From contig NZ_NKHL01000116.1 of NCBI RefSeq assembly GCF_002934685.1, positions 124,001-188,000 on the forward strand: a DNA stretch of 64,000 nucleotides, written 5' to 3'. Below are positions 17,810-25,914 of this stretch, in pieces; position 1 is the first letter of the stretch; each line of letters begins with the position of its first letter. This DNA comes from Pseudomonas bohemica (GTDB lineage: Bacteria > Pseudomonadota > Gammaproteobacteria > Pseudomonadales > Pseudomonadaceae). The translations under genes were made by a program, and so were the position numbers. The notes beneath the pieces were generated by a model. It saw only the letters and a list, made by a program, of their open reading frames with translations. It had not been told where the DNA came from and did not search any database.

Positions 17810-20800
17810 TTACAACTGGGTGACGCGGATCCGGGCAGGTTGGACTTCGATCACACCGCCGGCTTCTGCTGGCGCTACCTTGCCATGCCATTGCTCCAGC
17901 AAGCCTGCCAGACGCTGCCGCGCGTGGCCCAAATAACGTTCCCGCACCGGGCCATAACCACGCACCGCGTCCGGCAACTCGGCCAGGGCGACCGCCAACC
18001 CGAGGTTGTCAGCGTTCAGGCGGCGCAACAGTTCATCGAGCAGGGACTCGTAATCGGCCAGCCATTGCAGGTCGATTTTCCGCTCATGGGTACGGCCGAA
18101 AGGGTCCAGCCAGGTATTGCGCAGGCATTTGAGTCTTGCCAGCACCTTGAGTCCCTTGAGCATCCAGGGCCCATAACTGCTTTTGCGCGGGGCGATGCCC
18201 TCGACCGTCTTGTGCAACAACGGTGGTGCCAGATGGAAGCGCAGGCTGTAATCACCCTCGAATGCGACGTCCACCTGCTTGAGGAAATCGCCATTGCTGT
18301 ACAGCCGTGCGACTTCGTATTCGTCCTTGATTGCCAGCACCTTGAAGTAGTAGCGAGCGACCGCTTCGGTCAATGCACCGGGTTTGCCCTGAAGTGCGGT
18401 CTCGGCCTGACTGAAGCGCTCCACGCGCCGACGATAGCGCGTGGCGTAGGCGGCATTCTGATACGCGGTCAGGTAGTCGGTGCGGCGGTCGATGCGTTGC
18501 TCGAGGGTTTGCGACAGCTCGCGATCGGAGCCCTGTACCTTGAGCGCATCGAGTCGTGAAATCAGCCGCGGCATATCCACCGCTGCGCGTCGGCCCCAGA
18601 GAAACGCCATGCGATTGAACTCCACCGCCGTGCCATTGAGCTCGATGGCCTGCATCAAAGACGGCTCTGCAACGGGAAGCCAGCCTTTCTGAAACGCAAA
18701 ACCGAGCATGAAGGTGTTGGTGGCAATGGAGTCGCCAAGCAACGCGGTCGCGAGCCGACTGGCATCGACGAACACAGCGTGTTGTGCGCCGACTGCGTCA
18801 CTGATCTGCCGCGACATGTCGGGGGTGCGGAATACAGGATCGGGATGGTTGAGCAGGTCGCCGGTTTCCGCCTGTCTGGCAAAGCTGCGGACAAATGCGC
18901 TGGTAACGCTTTGCTCGGAGTTGACCACCGCGTGAGTCACGCCTTGACGCAGCTTGACCAGCGTTTCGGCGTTGGCACTGACCACCAGGTCGCAACCGAG
19001 CAGCAAATCCGCTTCGCCCTCGGCAATGCGCGGCGCATACAGTTGTTCCTGGCGTTGGGCGATACGGATGTGCGACCACACCGCGCCGCCTTTTTGCGCC
19101 ATGCCGGCCATGTCCAGATTCAGTACACCCTTGCCTTCGATAAAAGCAGCCATGCCCAGCAAAGCGCCGATGGTTACCACGCCGGTGCCACCAACACCGG
19201 TTACCAGAATGCTGTAGGGCTGATCGAGCGCCTGTAAAGCCGGCTCGGGCAGGTCCCAGTGCTCTTCGGCGGTGTGGGCCAGCGCTTTGGGCTTGCGCGG
19301 TTTTCCACCTTCCACCGTGACAAAGCTTGGGCAAAACCCCGACAGGCATGAGAAGTCCTTGTTACAAGACGACTGGTCTATTTCCCGCTTGCGACCGAAT
19401 TCGGTTTCAACCGGCACCACCGACATGCAGTTGGACTGGCTGCTGCAGTCGCCGCATCCCTCGCACACGGACTCATTGATAAGCACCCGACGCGCAGGAT
19501 CAGGGAACTTGCCACGCTTGCGACGACGACGTTTTTCGGCAGCACAGGTCTGATCGTAAATCAGCACGGAAACGAGCGGGTATTCCCTGAGTTGCTGCTG
19601 GATCTCGTCCATTCGGTCGCGATGATAGACCGGCACATCCGGCGCCAGATCGGTGACGTTTTCATAGCGTTCAGGCTCGTCGGTGACCACGACGATGCGC
19701 TGCACCCCCTCGGCGGCCAGTTGACGGCTGATCCGGGACACGCTCAGGGTGCCGTCGACAGGCTGGCCGCCGGTCATGGCCACAGCATCGTTGTAGAGAA
19801 TCTTGTAGGTGATGGGCACCTGTGCCGCGACTGCCGCACGAATCGCCAACAGCCCAGAATGAAAGTAAGTGCCATCGCCCAGATTGGCGAACACATGACG
19901 CGTACGGGTGAACGGCGCCTGACCAATCCATGCCGCGCCTTCGCCGCCCATCTGGCTGAATGTCTGGGTTTGCGGGTAGATCCACGCGGCCATGTAATGG
20001 CAGCCGATTCCGGCCAGGGCGCGGCTGCCTTCGGGGACCTTGGTTGAAGTGTTGTGCGGACAACCCGAGCAGTAATGGGGGACGCGCTCCATGAGGTTGG
20101 CGGGCGCACTGCAGTTGGCCAGTTGCGCGTCGAGCACGGCCAGACTCACCTGCAACGGACCACTTGGATGCACGCGCAATATACGCCGAGCCAGCGCGCG
20201 GGCGATCTGCGAGGGCGTCAGCTCACCCACAGCGGGGAGCAGCCAGCCGGTGTGCGGCAGGCTCCATTCGCCCTTGTCATCGAACTTGCCGACGATGCGC
20301 GGCCGAACGTCCTCGCGCCAGTTGTACAGTTCTTCCTTGAGCTGGTATTCCAGCAGGTGGCGTTTCTCTTCGACCACGATGATTTCTTCAAGCCCTTGAG
20401 CGAACTGCCGGACACCTTCGGCATCCAGCGGCCAGATCATCCCCACCTTGTAGACCCGCAGTCCGATCTGCTGGGCAAGTTCTTCGTCGATGCCCAGCAT
20501 TTTCAGCGCCTGACACACATCCAGGTACGACTTGCCAGAGGTGATGATGCCGATGCGAGGTTTCGCGGCGTCCATCACGACCCGATCGAGCCGGTTTGCG
20601 CGCGCATAGGCCAGCGCCGCATATAGCTTGTGCTCCAGCAGGCGCTTTTCCTGGGCCAGTGGCGGGTCTGGCCAGCGGATGTTGAGGCCGCCTTCGGGCA
20701 GCGGAATGTCCGGAATGATCGGTTGTACGCGCTCCGGATCAAGGTCGACGATGGCGGCGCTTTCCACGGTATCGGCCACCGCCTTGAGAGCCACCCAGCA

Positions 20801-21379
20801 TCCGGAATAACGCGACATGGCCCAGCCATGCAGTCCGTAATCGAGATACTCCTGAACGCCTGAAGGCGCCAGCACCGGCATCATGACCGCCTTGAAAATA
20901 TGTTCGGTCTGATGGGGCAGTGACGAACTGCGCGCGCCGTGGTCGTCTCCGGCCACCGCCAGCACGCCGCCAAATCTGGAGGTGCCGGCAGCATTGGCGT
21001 GACGGAATACATCGCCGCAACGATCGACGCCGGGGCCTTTGCCGTACCACATGCCGAATACACCATCGTAGGTTGCGCCTTCGAAGATGCTGACCTGCTG
21101 GGTGCCCCACACCGAGGTCGCCGCGAGGTCTTCGTTGACCCCCGGATTGAACACGGTGTGGTGGGCCTTGAGGTGATCGCGAGCCTTCCACAGCGCCTGA
21201 TCGAATCCGCCCAGTGGTGAGCCGCGATAGCCGGAAATGAACCCGGCAGTGTTCAGGCCGTTGGCAAGGTCACGCTGACGCTGCATCAACGGCAGACGCA
21301 CCAGCGCCTGTACGCCGGTAAGCAGAACCTTGCCGGTGAGCTGAACATATTTGTCTTCCAGGGACGGTGCTGCGGACAT
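17810..21379 (-). CDS. Fused indolepyruvate-type 2-oxoacid:ferredoxin oxidoreductase
   Basis: This 1189-residue single-chain enzyme joins the IorA and IorB parts. It has an N-terminal pyrimidine-binding domain (FISGYRGSPLGGFDQ), a TPP domain with CSGCPHNTSTKVPEGS and GDGTYFHSGLLAIRA, and an iron-sulfur region with CEGCGDCSSQSNC and CNKDFSCLSGFCPS. A gamma-type domain (GVGGTGVVTIGALLGM) and a long C-terminal extension follow. It oxidatively decarboxylates 2-oxoacids (arylpyruvates or branched acids in known members) to acyl-CoA, reducing ferredoxin or a quinone partner. The GGAG site before the ATG at 21379 is good. It is monocistronic and divergent from a zinc-type reductase; a -3-carbon keto acid from the pathway is a possible substrate. 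Confidence 0.9.
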   Translation of the reverse strand: MSAAPSLEDKYVQLTGKVLLTGVQALVRLPLMQRQRDLANGLNTAGFISGYRGSPLGGFDQALWKARDHLKAHHTVFNPGVNEDLAATSVWGTQQVSIFEGATYDGVFGMWYGKGPGVDRCGDVFRHANAAGTSRFGGVLAVAGDDHGARSSSLPHQTEHIFKAVMMPVLAPSGVQEYLDYGLHGWAMSRYSGCWVALKAVADTVESAAIVDLDPERVQPIIPDIPLPEGGLNIRWPDPPLAQEKRLLEHKLYAALAYARANRLDRVVMDAAKPRIGIITSGKSYLDVCQALKMLGIDEELAQQIGLRVYKVGMIWPLDAEGVRQFAQGLEEIIVVEEKRHLLEYQLKEELYNWREDVRPRIVGKFDDKGEWSLPHTGWLLPAVGELTPSQIARALARRILRVHPSGPLQVSLAVLDAQLANCSAPANLMERVPHYCSGCPHNTSTKVPEGSRALAGIGCHYMAAWIYPQTQTFSQMGGEGAAWIGQAPFTRTRHVFANLGDGTYFHSGLLAIRAAVAAQVPITYKILYNDAVAMTGGQPVDGTLSVSRISRQLAAEGVQRIVVVTDEPERYENVTDLAPDVPVYHRDRMDEIQQQLREYPLVSVLIYDQTCAAEKRRRRKRGKFPDPARRVLINESVCEGCGDCSSQSNCMSVVPVETEFGRKREIDQSSCNKDFSCLSGFCPSFVTVEGGKPRKPKALAHTAEEHWDLPEPALQALDQPYSILVTGVGGTGVVTIGALLGMAAFIEGKGVLNLDMAGMAQKGGAVWSHIRIAQRQEQLYAPRIAEGEADLLLGCDLVVSANAETLVKLRQGVTHAVVNSEQSVTSAFVRSFARQAETGDLLNHPDPVFRTPDMSRQISDAVGAQHAVFVDASRLATALLGDSIATNTFMLGFAFQKGWLPVAEPSLMQAIELNGTAVEFNRMAFLWGRRAAVDMPRLISRLDALKVQGSDRELSQTLEQRIDRRTDYLTAYQNAAYATRYRRRVERFSQAETALQGKPGALTEAVARYYFKVLAIKDEYEVARLYSNGDFLKQVDVAFEGDYSLRFHLAPPLLHKTVEGIAPRKSSYGPWMLKGLKVLARLKCLRNTWLDPFGRTHERKIDLQWLADYESLLDELLRRLNADNLGLAVALAELPDAVRGYGPVRERYLGHARQRLAGLLEQWHGKVAPAEAGGVIEVQPARIRVTQL

Positions 21380-21540
21380 GGCGTTCTCCGGTCTTGTTAT
21401 ACGTGTGCCTTCAAGGGCACAGCTGTTATGGCGAAGAGTCTGGCGATGGAGGGGTGAATCGTAAAATCACAAAATTGCGCCAGTGCTATTTGAAAAACGG
21501 ATACCTCAAGCAACGAGCCTAACGTAGCGCATTAAAATAT

Positions 21541-21564
21541 GAGACACAATCTAGAAATCTGTTC
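21541..21564. promoter_or_regulatory. Putative regulon operator, GAGACA-N12-CTGTTC
   Basis: This imperfect inverted repeat has half-sites GACA and TGTTC (ACA-N13-TGT), lying 54-77 bp before the start at 21618 in the divergent promoter with the 2-oxoacid oxidoreductase. It shares the arrangement of the elements at 47113, 47272, 54481, 56340 and 59373, and its 22-bp core (21537-21558) resembles that of the 54481 site. Confidence 0.5.
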
Positions 21565-21593
21565 TACTATTGCGCTCGAATCGATTGCTGACT

Positions 21594-21609
21594 ACAACAA
21601 TAAAAGGAG
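21594..21609 (+). promoter_or_regulatory. A-rich Hfq/Crc (CA) motif at ribosome site
   Basis: ACAACAATAAAAGGAG contains the AAnAAnAA catabolite-activity motif (AACAATAA) directly joined to the Shine-Dalgarno sequence of the gene starting at 21618. In Pseudomonas such sites let Hfq/Crc block translation when preferred carbon sources are present. Confidence 0.6.
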
Positions 21610-21617
21610 TCCGATCC

Positions 21618-22544
21618 ATGCGTGCTGCTGTCATTCACGAACGCAATGCCCCACCTGTCGTCGAGGACTTTCCTGAGCCGCAGCCGCAGGACGGTTGTGT
21701 GTTGATCGATCTGGACACCGCCGGCCTGGGTGGTTGGGATGTGCTTGGGGCCTATCGATTGGGCGTCAGTTACCCCTGCGTCATACGAGGCGAAGGAGTC
21801 GGGCGTACGGCGGACGGCAAACGCGTGTATTTCGGAGAGCGCTCGGTGCAGCCGTTCGGTGCCTGGGCCGAGCGCACGCTGGTGCCGGCCGAAGAGGTCT
21901 GGGATGTGCCGGACGATGTGGATGACAGGACTGCGATCAGCATGGGTATCGCCGCAACCGGCGCGGTAGTGCCACTGGAGCTGGCCAACATTCAAAAGGG
22001 CGAAAAAGTGCTGATTCTGGGCGCGACCGGAACCCTGGGCTTGATCGCCTTGCAATTGGCGCGTTCGCTGGGCGCCGGGCGCGTCGTGGGCGCCGCCCGG
22101 TCGGCGGAGGCGCTGGCGAGTCTGAAAGCCCGAGGCTTTGCCGATGAAGTCGTGCGCCTGGGCGGCGACGATGACAGCGCGGCCCTGAAAGAGGCCGCTG
22201 ATGGCGGGTTCGATGTGGTTCTCGATCTGGTCTGCGGTCAGCCACTGTTGTCCTCGCTCAAAGCCACCCATCGCGGCGCGCGGATCATGACGATCGGCAC
22301 CGGCGCTGGACGCAAGATCGAACTGGATATCGCTGATCTGCTGTTTCGCAACCTGTCATGCATCGGCACCGGCCAACGTCCGCCGGCTGATCGTCGGCAG
22401 ATATGGGAGCGCTTGTTGCGCACCGCGCGCGAGCAGCAGATTCACGTCGATTACGCCGATTACACCCTTGAGCAAGCCGGGCAAGCCTGGGCCGACCAGC
22501 TCAAAGGTCCGCACGCCAAGATCACTGCGCGTATCCGCGGCTGA
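21618..22544 (+). CDS. Zinc-binding-dehydrogenase-family (quinone reductase-like) oxidoreductase
   Basis: This is a 308-residue medium-chain reductase. The start at 21618 has AAAAGGAG; the upstream in-frame start lacks one. It has an N-terminal GroES-like domain with PCVIRGEGVG, and a Rossmann domain with LGATGTLGLIALQLARSLGAG at about 132-152. There is no zinc-binding cysteine cluster, so it is an enoyl- or quinone-type NADPH reductase. A LysR gene starts 4 nt after the stop, and an amidohydrolase follows. It may reduce a conjugated enone intermediate; that is inference. Confidence 0.82.
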   Translation: MRAAVIHERNAPPVVEDFPEPQPQDGCVLIDLDTAGLGGWDVLGAYRLGVSYPCVIRGEGVGRTADGKRVYFGERSVQPFGAWAERTLVPAEEVWDVPDDVDDRTAISMGIAATGAVVPLELANIQKGEKVLILGATGTLGLIALQLARSLGAGRVVGAARSAEALASLKARGFADEVVRLGGDDDSAALKEAADGGFDVVLDLVCGQPLLSSLKATHRGARIMTIGTGAGRKIELDIADLLFRNLSCIGTGQRPPADRRQIWERLLRTAREQQIHVDYADYTLEQAGQAWADQLKGPHAKITARIRG

Positions 22545-22547
22545 TCG

Positions 22548-23459
22548 ATGGCGCGAACCCGCGACATCTCCCTGCGTCAGCTGCGCTATTTCGTGGCCGC
22601 AGCCGACGAGGGTCAATTTTCCCAGGCGGCTCTGAGAGTGCATGTCTCTCAGTCGGCGGTGACCGCGGCGGTGCTGCAGTTGGAGGAAGTGCTGGGCGTC
22701 AGTCTGTTTGATCGCTTGCCTCACGGTGTCGCGCTGACCGCCGAAGGGCATAAGTTCGTGCAGCACGCGCGGCATGTTCTCGAGACGCTTCAGGATGCCT
22801 TGAGCGAACCGCTGTTTCTCAGTCACGCCATCAGCGGAAGCGTGCGGGTCGGGGCTTCGTACACTGTGCTTGGGTATTTCCTGCCCTCGCTGTTGGCAAG
22901 ATTCAAGCGCAGCTATCCGCAGATCGAGATTGACCTGCTGGACCTTGACCGGGTGAGCATCGAGAGCGCGGTCGCGCAGGGCAGTCTGGATCTGGGGTTG
23001 GCCATCGTCTCGAATACGCAAAATCTGCATCTTTTTGAACACCGCGTGTTGATTCGTTCACCCAGGCGCCTCTGGCTATCGAGTCAGCACCCATTGGCAA
23101 GCGCGGCCAGCCTGTGTCTGGCTGATGTCGCGGAGCATGCCTACATCCTCGCCACGGTGGACGAGGGCGATGTGTCCACGGCGCGCTATTGGCAGGAGAA
23201 GGCGCTGACCCCGCGAGTAGCGTTTCGTACCTCATCGATGGAAGCGCTGCGCGGCTTGGTGGCTCACGGGTTCGGGGTGACCATCCTCTCCGACATGCTC
23301 TATCGGGCCTGGTCGCTGGAGGGCAAGAAAATCGACATCCGTCCATTGGCTGACGCGATTCCGCCCATGGAACTCGGGCTGCTCTGGCACCCGCGCAAAC
23401 ACCTGAGCGAGCCTGCCCAGGCATTCCGGCAGTTCCTGATCACCGCCTGTGCCGGCTGA
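22548..23459 (+). CDS. LysR-family transcriptional regulator
   Basis: This is a 303-residue LysR protein. The N-terminal winged helix is at about 5-65 (ISLRQLRYFVAAADEGQFSQAAL, SQSAVTAAVLQLEEVLGVSLFDRL), followed by a periplasmic-binding-fold effector domain from about 90. It starts 4 nt after the reductase stop with no strong ribosome site, so it may be translationally coupled. LysR genes usually sit divergent from their targets; lying inside the operon suggests control of its own unit together with the reductase and the amidohydrolase. Confidence 0.88.
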   Translation: MARTRDISLRQLRYFVAAADEGQFSQAALRVHVSQSAVTAAVLQLEEVLGVSLFDRLPHGVALTAEGHKFVQHARHVLETLQDALSEPLFLSHAISGSVRVGASYTVLGYFLPSLLARFKRSYPQIEIDLLDLDRVSIESAVAQGSLDLGLAIVSNTQNLHLFEHRVLIRSPRRLWLSSQHPLASAASLCLADVAEHAYILATVDEGDVSTARYWQEKALTPRVAFRTSSMEALRGLVAHGFGVTILSDMLYRAWSLEGKKIDIRPLADAIPPMELGLLWHPRKHLSEPAQAFRQFLITACAG

Positions 23460-23529
23460 CCCGCCAACTCGCGGTTCCGTCAGCGCCTGACGCTCCAATG
23501 CCAGGTATTTACCGTGACGCTGCATCACT

Positions 23530-23543
23530 ACAACAACAAGGAG
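23530..23543 (+). promoter_or_regulatory. A-rich Hfq/Crc (CA) motif
   Basis: ACAACAACAAGGAG fuses a perfect AAnAAnAA (AACAACAA) to the ribosome site of the amidohydrolase gene at 23550. Confidence 0.6.
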
Positions 23544-23549
23544 AGCACC

Positions 23550-24572
23550 ATGCTGATCGATGTCCATGCCCATTTGCTGACCAAGGGAATGCTCAACCAA
23601 CACGAATTCTGGGGGCCGTTCATGAAAACCCAGGGCCTGACGGTGGGGCATTTTTCACTCGGTACCAAGCAGCCGACCAAGGCTGCTACGCACGAAGAAG
23701 CCGAGGCCAATCTGCTCGGCCGGATGACCCATGCCAGCAGGCGCGCGCTCATGGCCGAGCGCGGCGTCGACAAGCTCGTACTGTCCACGCCGTCCCATGC
23801 ATTCATGTACTGGGCAGGAGAGTTCGGCACTGAATACGCGAAAACCTGCAATGACGAAATGGCTGCGTTCTGCCGCGCCGATCCGGATCATTTCGATTTC
23901 TGGTGCCACGCCAACCTGGCAGAACCCGAAGCGGCTGCCCGGGAGATCGATCGGGCGGTCAGGGTGCTGGGTGCCAAGGGTGTCTGTGTCGGCGGGGCGA
24001 ATTTCAATGGGTTGCAAGCCCATGATGAAAAACTGTTTCCGGTCTGGGAAAAGCTGTCGCAGCTGGATGTGCCGATCATGGTGCACGGCTATAACCAGTC
24101 GATCTGGCTGGGCGAGCGGCACACCGAGGACAGGTTCGAAACCAGTTCGATCGTTGGCGACTGCGTCGATGAGACCCTGTTTTTCTGGTACCTGATCAAC
24201 GGCGGAGCGCTGGATGTCTTCCCCAATCTGAAAACCTATATCACCCACGCAGGCGGTATGGCGGTGTTCCAACTGGGGCGACTGAGCGAACTCAATCGGG
24301 CCATGGCACCGGACTCGCGGAACAAGCGACCCTTGATGGAGTACATGGACAACTTCTACTTCGACCTGGATGTCCACGCGCCGGCTCTGCGTCGTGGTGT
24401 CGCGGAAGTGGTGGGCAGCGACCGGCTGCTCTATGGCACCAACTTTGGAGGCGCATACGATCACGGTGACTTGACCGAAGGCCTCGGCCTGAGCCAGGAC
24501 GAGCGCGAGCGCATTCGCAGTGGTAATGCGATCCAGTTGCTGAAACTGAGTGTGGCTGCGCCTGTGATCTGA
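23550..24572 (+). CDS. ACMSD-like amidohydrolase (amidohydrolase_2)
   Basis: This 340-residue TIM-barrel metal-dependent hydrolase/decarboxylase starts at 23550 (AAGGAG). It has the N-terminal HxH (His6, His8 in IDVHAH), a His in MVHGYNQS and another in ITHAGG. The last metal-ligand region reads LLYGTNFGG where relatives have GTD/GSD, so the usual Asp is Asn. Relatives include aminocarboxymuconate-semialdehyde, resorcylate and isoorotate decarboxylases, so the likely reaction is C-C hydrolysis or decarboxylation of a carboxylated ring or cleavage product. A paralogue begins at 63219. The gene follows LysR and ends before a strong terminator. Confidence 0.82.
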   Translation: MLIDVHAHLLTKGMLNQHEFWGPFMKTQGLTVGHFSLGTKQPTKAATHEEAEANLLGRMTHASRRALMAERGVDKLVLSTPSHAFMYWAGEFGTEYAKTCNDEMAAFCRADPDHFDFWCHANLAEPEAAAREIDRAVRVLGAKGVCVGGANFNGLQAHDEKLFPVWEKLSQLDVPIMVHGYNQSIWLGERHTEDRFETSSIVGDCVDETLFFWYLINGGALDVFPNLKTYITHAGGMAVFQLGRLSELNRAMAPDSRNKRPLMEYMDNFYFDLDVHAPALRRGVAEVVGSDRLLYGTNFGGAYDHGDLTEGLGLSQDERERIRSGNAIQLLKLSVAAPVI

Positions 24573-24597
24573 GTTGGCAGGCATTTAGCAGGCATTT

Positions 24598-24627
24598 AGC
24601 GGGCCTCCGCGGCAGGCGGCCCGCTTT
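24598..24627. terminator. Rho-independent terminator
   Basis: AGCGGGCC (24598-24605) pairs with GGCCCGCT (24618-24625) and is followed by a short T run. It lies between the convergent amidohydrolase and SDR genes. An 11-bp direct repeat (AGGCATTTAGC twice) immediately precedes it. Confidence 0.75.
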
Positions 24628-24635
24628 CCATCCCG

Positions 24636-25481
24636 CTATCGGCCCTGGTCGTTGCGCGCCTTGACCATCGCCGCAAAATCGCGCTTGAGCTGGGGGAAAT
24701 AGGCGATTTGTCCGCCCATGCCGCCGGCGATGTCGATGGAAGCTGCACTGATGAAGCTTGCATATTCACTGGCCAGAAACAGTGCCATGCCTGCCACATC
24801 CTCGGGTTTGCCGTAGCGACCCAGGGGTACGACTTTCATCACCATGGCATCGAACTCTTCACGGCTTACGCCTGGCCCCATTTCCCGGTAATGGCGGTCC
24901 CACTGACCCGTATCGATCCATCCCATGTTCAGGCTGTTCACCAGGATGTTGTCCTTGGGCAGCGACATGCCCAGGGTCTTGGACAGTGCGATGCACGATG
25001 CACGGTTGATCACCGACGGAATGCCGTCGGGCGTCGGGATCGACCCCGCCAGTGCATTGATTTCGATGATCCGCCCCCAGCGTTGTTCACGCATGTGCGG
25101 TACCACCGCCTGCACGAAGCGAAAGTGCCCCATCTGCAGCACATTGGCGTGTTCCAGAATGGCCTCGGGCGTGAGCGTGTCCAGATTTCCGCCGCGCCCC
25201 TGACCCGCGTTATTGACCAACACGTCAACGCCGCCCCAGGCCTGCACCACTTCGGATACGAATGCCTGCACGGCCGCCGTATCGGTGACATCCACGGCCC
25301 TGGCGATGACCGCCTGCGCCCGCGCTGTCAATGCCTCGCCAGCTTCGCGGACCGCTTGCTCACTACGCGCACAGATCGCAACGCGCGCGCCTTCTGCGGC
25401 GAAAGCCCTGGCAATCGCCAGGCCTATGCCCCGTGAACCCCCTGTGACGATGACGCGCTTGGCGCTGAGGTCGATATTCAT
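24636..25481 (-). CDS. SDR oxidoreductase
   Basis: This is a 281-residue classical SDR. TGGSRGIG is at about 14-21, NNAGQG at the fourth strand, and a C-terminal AGGMGGQIAYF tail. The catalytic Ser/Tyr region reads INALAGSIPTPDGIPSVINRASC, where the expected Tyr-x3-Lys is not intact (VINRA), so the active site is atypical. Start at 25481, with GAGAG upstream. It stands alone, convergent with the amidohydrolase and divergent from the DUF1302 operon. The substrate is unknown. Confidence 0.8.
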   Translation of the reverse strand: MNIDLSAKRVIVTGGSRGIGLAIARAFAAEGARVAICARSEQAVREAGEALTARAQAVIARAVDVTDTAAVQAFVSEVVQAWGGVDVLVNNAGQGRGGNLDTLTPEAILEHANVLQMGHFRFVQAVVPHMREQRWGRIIEINALAGSIPTPDGIPSVINRASCIALSKTLGMSLPKDNILVNSLNMGWIDTGQWDRHYREMGPGVSREEFDAMVMKVVPLGRYGKPEDVAGMALFLASEYASFISAASIDIAGGMGGQIAYFPQLKRDFAAMVKARNDQGR

Positions 25482-25609
25482 CAATTTCTCTCTTTTTGTT
25501 GGGATATGTCGCATTCGCTTTGCGAGCCCGGTCTAGAGGCTGCCCCGCTGAAGCATTCATGGGCGCCAGTAGTGGAAATGCCCGTATACATCGATGGGAA
25601 AACTTTAAT

Positions 25610-25633
25610 TGAACATTAATAAATATTGTGTGC
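25610..25633. promoter_or_regulatory. Putative regulon operator, TGAACA-N12-GTGTGC
   Basis: This ACA-N13-TGT element has the GAACA half-site, 129-152 bp before the SDR start and about 280 bp before DUF1302. It is a weaker match than those at 47113, 54481 and 59373. Confidence 0.35.
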
Positions 25634-25695
25634 AGTATTGCGCCTGAGATCGTGCTGCGCAAGGTAGGGCAGGGGTAAGCTGAACGGATCTTGAT

Positions 25696-25713
25696 ATTCT
25701 GTATAGAGAATGT
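25696..25713. promoter_or_regulatory. 18-bp box shared with the 10.8-kb promoter
   Basis: ATTCTGTATAGAGAATGT contains ATTCT-N6-AGAAT as an inverted repeat and matches 16 of 18 bases at 10804-10821. It lies about 200 bp upstream of the DUF1302 start. Confidence 0.45.
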
Positions 25714-25914
25714 GAATCTTTATGTGGAATTACGAGGAAAGATCAATTACCTTGAGATTCAGCTGACGAGGTAGCGGTATAGAGGTGATGCAAACCTCCT
25801 GAGCCCATCGTCCGGTCTGAGGTGAAAAATCGACCTGCTCCTCGGAGCAGAGCGCGAAGCAGCATGGCCTGGACGCACATAAACGACTGAAAATAAAAAT
25901 AAAAGGTAGTTTGT

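Larger units (their letters stand above)
25482..25914. other. Divergent promoter region, SDR / DUF1302 operon
   Basis: This 433 bp stretch is AT-richer than its surroundings and has no gene. On the minus strand the leader CAACAAAAAGAGAG (25487-25503) is a CA motif for the SDR. It also holds TGAACA-N12-GTGTGC (25610-25633), ATTCTGTATAGAGAATGT (25696-25713), and an A-rich AAATAAAAATAAAAGG leader (25891-25906) before the DUF1302 start. Confidence 0.55.

Noticed and set aside
24580..24600. Tandem repeat AGGCATTTAGC (two copies)
   Set aside because: Only two short copies next to a terminator; not a CRISPR, transposon end or attachment site.
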